Positions 6,625 through 9,425 of a DNA stretch of 9,425 nucleotides are shown here, piece after piece. The translations under genes were made by a program, and so were the position numbers. This DNA is from JBQTIP01 sp052388025 (GTDB lineage: Bacteria; Actinomycetota; UBA4738; HRBIN12), in NCBI GenBank assembly GCA_052388025.1, contig JBQTIP010000112.1:1-9425 (forward strand). Direction: 5' to 3'. Each line of letters begins with the position of its first letter. Position 1 is the stretch's first letter. The notes beneath the pieces were generated by a model, which was not told where the DNA came from, made no database searches, and was given only the letters and a program-made list of their open reading frames with translations.

Positions 6625-7542
6625 TTGACGATCCGGGTGGATCGAGCGTTCCTCGCCCAACACGCGTCGTACACGGCCGACGGCGTCGAGGAGCGCGCGC
6701 TGCACGTCGAGATCGGCGACGACCGATGCTTCGCCCTGCTCTACCGGCCGACCGAGCCTCGGGACCTGGGCTTCGTGGTCTGCCATTCCTACGGCCTGGA
6801 GCTGCTCACGCTCCGGAGGGTGGAGCGGGGGGTGGCGCGGACGCTGGCCGCCATGGGCTACCCGGTGCTGGCCATGCATCGCCGCGGCTACGGCGATTCC
6901 ATGGGATCCCTGGCCGACGCGACGCTCGAGCGGCACATGGAGGACACCCGGGCGGCGGCCGAGCGCCTCTCGGCGGAGGCGGGCACGTCCCGCCTCGGGC
7001 TCATCGGCGCCCGATTCGGCGGCCTCCTCGCCGGACTCGCGGCGCGAGAGGGAGGCGTGGACCGCCTGGTGATGATGAACCCGGCCCTGCGTGGGCGCGA
7101 CTACCTGCGCCAGCTGATCCGGGAGATGCACATGGTGCAGGTCGCCATCTCGGCGGGCCGGTCGCTCCGGACACAGGGAGAGATCGTGGAGGAGCTCCAG
7201 CGCACCGGGATGGTTGACGTTCTCGGCCACCCGATCTACCGGCGTCTGTTCGACGCCCTCACGGAAGCGGACCTCACGAAGGACATGGGGGCCTTCAGGG
7301 GAGAGGCCCTCCTGTTCCAGATCTCCAAGCGCCCGACCGTCGATCCGGGCCTCACCTCCCTCCGTGATCGGATCCGGGGCCAGGGGGGCCGGTGTGAGAT
7401 CGAGTTCGTCAAGGAGCCGCCGGGGGCCATGTTCGGGAGCGCGGCGTTCGTCGGCTCGACCGGATCGACCTCTCGGGTCGATGTGCAGGCGCCCATCGTC
7501 GAAGAGCTCTCGCGGATGGCCGAAGGGTGGATGTCGCGATGA
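6625..7542 (+). CDS. Alpha/beta-hydrolase-fold protein lacking catalytic residues, exosortase hydrolase 2-like (copy B)
   Basis: A 305-residue predicted cytoplasmic protein, full length. Early strand 'GFVVCHSYGLELL' (49-61), 'ARTLAAMGYPVLAMHRRGYGDSMG' style region (71-94), and the elbow GARFGG at 128-133 follow the pattern I recall for exosortase-A-associated hydrolase 2, where the elbow reads G-x-R-x-G. Arg130 occupies the nucleophile position, and the expected acid and base positions (around 'LLFQISKRP' at 229-237 and 'EPPGAMF' at 264-270) show no convincing Asp or His. I infer a pseudo-hydrolase, perhaps a partner of the type 1 hydrolase next door, with which it shares an ATGA overlap. The C-terminal half aligns with the partial gene at the left edge. 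The N-terminal 25 residues or so form an extension before the fold. The starting codon is TTG with a good ribosome binding site. Confidence 0.8.
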   Translation: MTIRVDRAFLAQHASYTADGVEERALHVEIGDDRCFALLYRPTEPRDLGFVVCHSYGLELLTLRRVERGVARTLAAMGYPVLAMHRRGYGDSMGSLADATLERHMEDTRAAAERLSAEAGTSRLGLIGARFGGLLAGLAAREGGVDRLVMMNPALRGRDYLRQLIREMHMVQVAISAGRSLRTQGEIVEELQRTGMVDVLGHPIYRRLFDALTEADLTKDMGAFRGEALLFQISKRPTVDPGLTSLRDRIRGQGGRCEIEFVKEPPGAMFGSAAFVGSTGSTSRVDVQAPIVEELSRMAEGWMSR

Positions 7543-8396
7543 CGTTCGAAGAGTTCGGGGTCTTCCTTCCCTTTGGTGAGGATCGGCTCTGCGCGATCGT
7601 CTGCGTCCCAACCGAGGTCCAACGCGAGCTCGGCGTAGTGCTGCTGACCGGCGGCAACTACACGAGGAGCCACCGGAATGGCATGTGGGTGCGGACGTCT
7701 CGGGCCCTGGCCGAGCGTGGGTTCGCCTCGATCCGCCTGGACTATCACGGCGTCGGGGATAGCACGGGAACCGTTCGGTTCGATCTGGGCGTGCCGTTCG
7801 ACGACGACGCCCTCGCGGCGATCGACTTCCTCCAGCGGGCAACCGACCTTTCCCGGTTCGCCGTCGTCGCAACCTGCTTCGGCGGGATCAGCGCCATGGC
7901 CGCCTCTGCCCGCCATCCGGACGTGATCGCGGCGACGATCTTCCCCGTGCCCCTGCTGGTGCCCCGCAGTCCAGGTCCCGTCCCCTTCCGATTGAAGGTC
8001 AAGGCGTGGCTGAAGCGATGGGACTGGGCTCGCCGGCTGCTCGGGCGTCCCGCGGTGCGGCGCCTGAGAGCGCAGGCCGCTGCGCACCGGGAGGCCCCCA
8101 AACATGTCGTGAGCCCTCGGTTCAAGCGTGACCTTATGTCCTTCCTCGAAGGCGGGGACGTTCGGTTCGTCTACGGGGAGCACACGGACGTCCTTCCGGA
8201 TCTCCGGCAGTGCCTCGCAGAGATGGAACCCCTCCTCACTCCGGAGCGGCGGGACCGGCTCCATCTCGACATCGTTCCCGGTGTCGATCTCAACCGCTTC
8301 CAGACCCTGCAGGACCAGGACATCGTCGTGAGCCGGTCCGTGGCCTCGGTGGAGGAGACGTTCCGCGAGCTCGTCGAGGCCTCGGCGCACAGGTAG
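7539..8396 (+). CDS. Alpha/beta hydrolase with Cys at the nucleophile, exosortase hydrolase 1-like (copy B)
   Basis: Predicted 285-residue cytoplasmic protein, paralogous to 457-1452. Shared features in order are an opening strand 'VVLLTGG', HRNG near 45-48, DYHGVGDSTGT at 68-78, an acidic 'PFDDDALAAIDFL' region at 86-98, and the elbow ATCFGG at 111-116 with Cys113 at the nucleophile position. An Arg/Lys-rich lid (about 143-200) differs strongly from copy A. The acid is probably Asp217 in 'YGEHTD'. The segment equal to copy A's VEGSVHGL reads VPGVDLNR here, so the catalytic His is apparently replaced by Leu251 or displaced, and activity is doubtful. The start at 7539 is chosen for the ATGA overlap with the preceding gene; GTG 7527 would add only four residues and cannot be excluded. 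The stop lies eight bases before the sulfotransferase gene, so both are probably co-transcribed. Confidence 0.8.
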   Translation: MTFEEFGVFLPFGEDRLCAIVCVPTEVQRELGVVLLTGGNYTRSHRNGMWVRTSRALAERGFASIRLDYHGVGDSTGTVRFDLGVPFDDDALAAIDFLQRATDLSRFAVVATCFGGISAMAASARHPDVIAATIFPVPLLVPRSPGPVPFRLKVKAWLKRWDWARRLLGRPAVRRLRAQAAAHREAPKHVVSPRFKRDLMSFLEGGDVRFVYGEHTDVLPDLRQCLAEMEPLLTPERRDRLHLDIVPGVDLNRFQTLQDQDIVVSRSVASVEETFRELVEASAHR

Positions 8397-8404
8397 GCGG
8401 TCGG

Positions 8405-9388
8405 ATGGCTCCTGCGGACGCCCAGGGACGGAGCCCCATCTTCCTGGTGGGGTGCCCGCGCTCCGGGACGACCCTGCTCCGGCTGATGCTGGACCGTCAC
8501 CCGGACCTGGCCATCCCCCCGGAGTCCCACTTCATCCCACCGCTGTGGAGCGTGCGACGTCGGTACGTGACCGACGGACGCGTCGACGTGGAACGCTTGA
8601 CGCGCGACATCACGGGAACCATGCGGTTCCGGGAATGGGGGCTAGAGGAAGACGCCGTGTGGCGCCGCGTTCGGGCGCTCCGGGATCCCGGGTTCGCGGA
8701 CGTGATCGACGCTGTGTTCATGGCCTACGCGGACCAGCACGGCAAGGCGCGATGGGGCGACAAGACGCCCGGGTACTCGCTGGACATGCCCCTCCTCGCC
8801 CGGCTCTTCCCCGGCGCGCGGTTCGTGCACATCGTCCGCGACGGGAGGGACGTCGTCCTGTCCCTCTCGGAGACCATCTTCTCCGGAGACCTCATCCATA
8901 GCGCTCAGGCCTGGGCCCATCGGGTCCGCAAGGGGCGCGAGGATGGGCGGAGGCTCGGCGACCGATACGTCGAGGTGCGATACGAGGAGCTGGTGGATGA
9001 TCCCGAGCGCGTCGTGCGATCCGTCTGCGATTTCGTCGGTCTGGACTACCGCCCCGACATGCTTCGCTACTACGAGTGCGGGGTGGGGTCCGTGCCCGAC
9101 CGCGAGCAGAGAGTCCATCGGAACCTGGCCAGGCCCCTGACCAAGGGGCTTCGAGACTGGCGCCGAGACATGGCGCCGGATGACCTGGCGCTCGTGGAGG
9201 CGGTGCTCGGAAAGGCGCTGCTCGAGTTCGGCTACGAGCCCGGCTTCTCGGACGTGCCCACGGCCGCGCGCGTCCGGGCCCGGACAGGGCTTCTCGCCAG
9301 GAACGTATCGCATCGCGTTTTGGAGACATGGCGGCGGGCGGCGGCCATCGCGAGACGCGACGCGCTGCCCCCGGCGCGTCGATGGTAG
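8405..9388 (+). CDS. PAPS-dependent sulfotransferase family protein
   Basis: A 327-residue protein of the bacterial Sulfotransferase_3 type, which moves sulfate from PAPS to a hydroxyl or amine. The 5'-phosphosulfate-binding loop 'VGCPRSGTTLL' is at about 15-25, with an acidic Glu40 in PPESHF beyond it. WGDKTPGY is at 117-124, and the 3'-phosphate-binding motif 'FVHIVRDGRDVVLSLS' at 140-155 supplies the Arg and Ser ligands. 'YVEVRYEELVDDPERVV' (188-204) is typical of the family. There is no signal peptide, so it acts in the cytoplasm, before export. Residues 285-327 are an Arg-rich, probably helical tail that could sit on the membrane. The acceptor is not shown by the sequence; the adjacent exporter makes a glycan the likeliest choice, with a small molecule or lipid as alternatives. 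ATG 8405 is preferred because the longer frame from 8210 would run inside the preceding gene. Confidence 0.88.
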   Translation: MAPADAQGRSPIFLVGCPRSGTTLLRLMLDRHPDLAIPPESHFIPPLWSVRRRYVTDGRVDVERLTRDITGTMRFREWGLEEDAVWRRVRALRDPGFADVIDAVFMAYADQHGKARWGDKTPGYSLDMPLLARLFPGARFVHIVRDGRDVVLSLSETIFSGDLIHSAQAWAHRVRKGREDGRRLGDRYVEVRYEELVDDPERVVRSVCDFVGLDYRPDMLRYYECGVGSVPDREQRVHRNLARPLTKGLRDWRRDMAPDDLALVEAVLGKALLEFGYEPGFSDVPTAARVRARTGLLARNVSHRVLETWRRAAAIARRDALPPARRW

Positions 9389-9425
9389 GGAACCACCGCT
9401 TCCGCGAGGGGATCGAGGGCGTGCT
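9382..9425 (+). CDS. Possible start of the next gene, cut by the window edge
   Basis: An ATG at 9382 overlaps the sulfotransferase stop by seven bases and stays open to the window end, giving MVGNHRFREGIEGV. Short overlaps are the rule in this cluster, which is the main support. The ribosome binding site is weak and 14 codons are too few to recognise a family. Confidence 0.3.
   Translation, partial: MVGNHRFREGIEGV

Noticed and set aside
685..7770. Near-identical stretches at 685-714 and 7740-7770 as possible recombination direct repeats
   Set aside because: They encode the shared DYHG-G-STGT motif of the two paralogous hydrolases. Similarity drops on both sides, so protein conservation explains them.
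8210..8404. Upstream extension of the sulfotransferase from ATG 8210
   Set aside because: The extra 65 residues lie wholly inside the preceding gene, are Arg/Pro/Gly-rich, and precede the point where the family normally begins, just before the PAPS-binding loop.

Overview
This window comes from a high-GC bacterium with dense same-strand packing, frequent GTG/TTG starts and start/stop overlaps. An uncultured actinobacterium-like lineage fits the composition, but no marker gene is present and the phylum is not proven. Every gene I accept is on the + strand. The long minus-strand ORFs are high-GC shadows. I see no rRNA, tRNA, CRISPR array, IS element or attachment site.

Layout: (1) 1-1452, the 3' half of an alpha/beta-hydrolase-fold protein resembling exosortase-A-associated hydrolase 2 ('type 2'), overlapping by one base a 'type 1' hydrolase with a Cys nucleophile. 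(2) 1442-3491, an ABC polysaccharide exporter made of a Wzm-like permease and a Wzt-like ATPase with a C-terminal glycan-recognition-type domain. (3) 3541-5694, a secreted protein with an N-terminal DUF7948-like region and exactly seven SBBP propeller repeats, followed by a strong GC hairpin. (4) 5765-6610, a lipoprotein with a probable concanavalin-A-like domain. (5) 6625-8396, a second, complete type 2/type 1 hydrolase pair. (6) 8405-9388, a PAPS-dependent sulfotransferase, with a possible further gene starting at 9382.

Taken together this looks like part of a locus that makes, modifies and exports a surface glycan. Wzm/Wzt would move the polymer across the membrane, the sulfotransferase could sulfate it, and the lipoprotein and propeller protein would act outside the cell. 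The hydrolase pairs are the unusual part. Their relatives are known as companions of exosortase/EPS loci, but no exosortase or PEP-CTERM protein is visible here and the pair occurs twice, on both sides of the exporter. The type 2 members lack recognisable catalytic residues. The type 1 members use Cys in place of Ser, and the second copy seems to have lost the catalytic His. The shared biochemical role of the pairs is unknown and is the best candidate for undescribed biology in the window.
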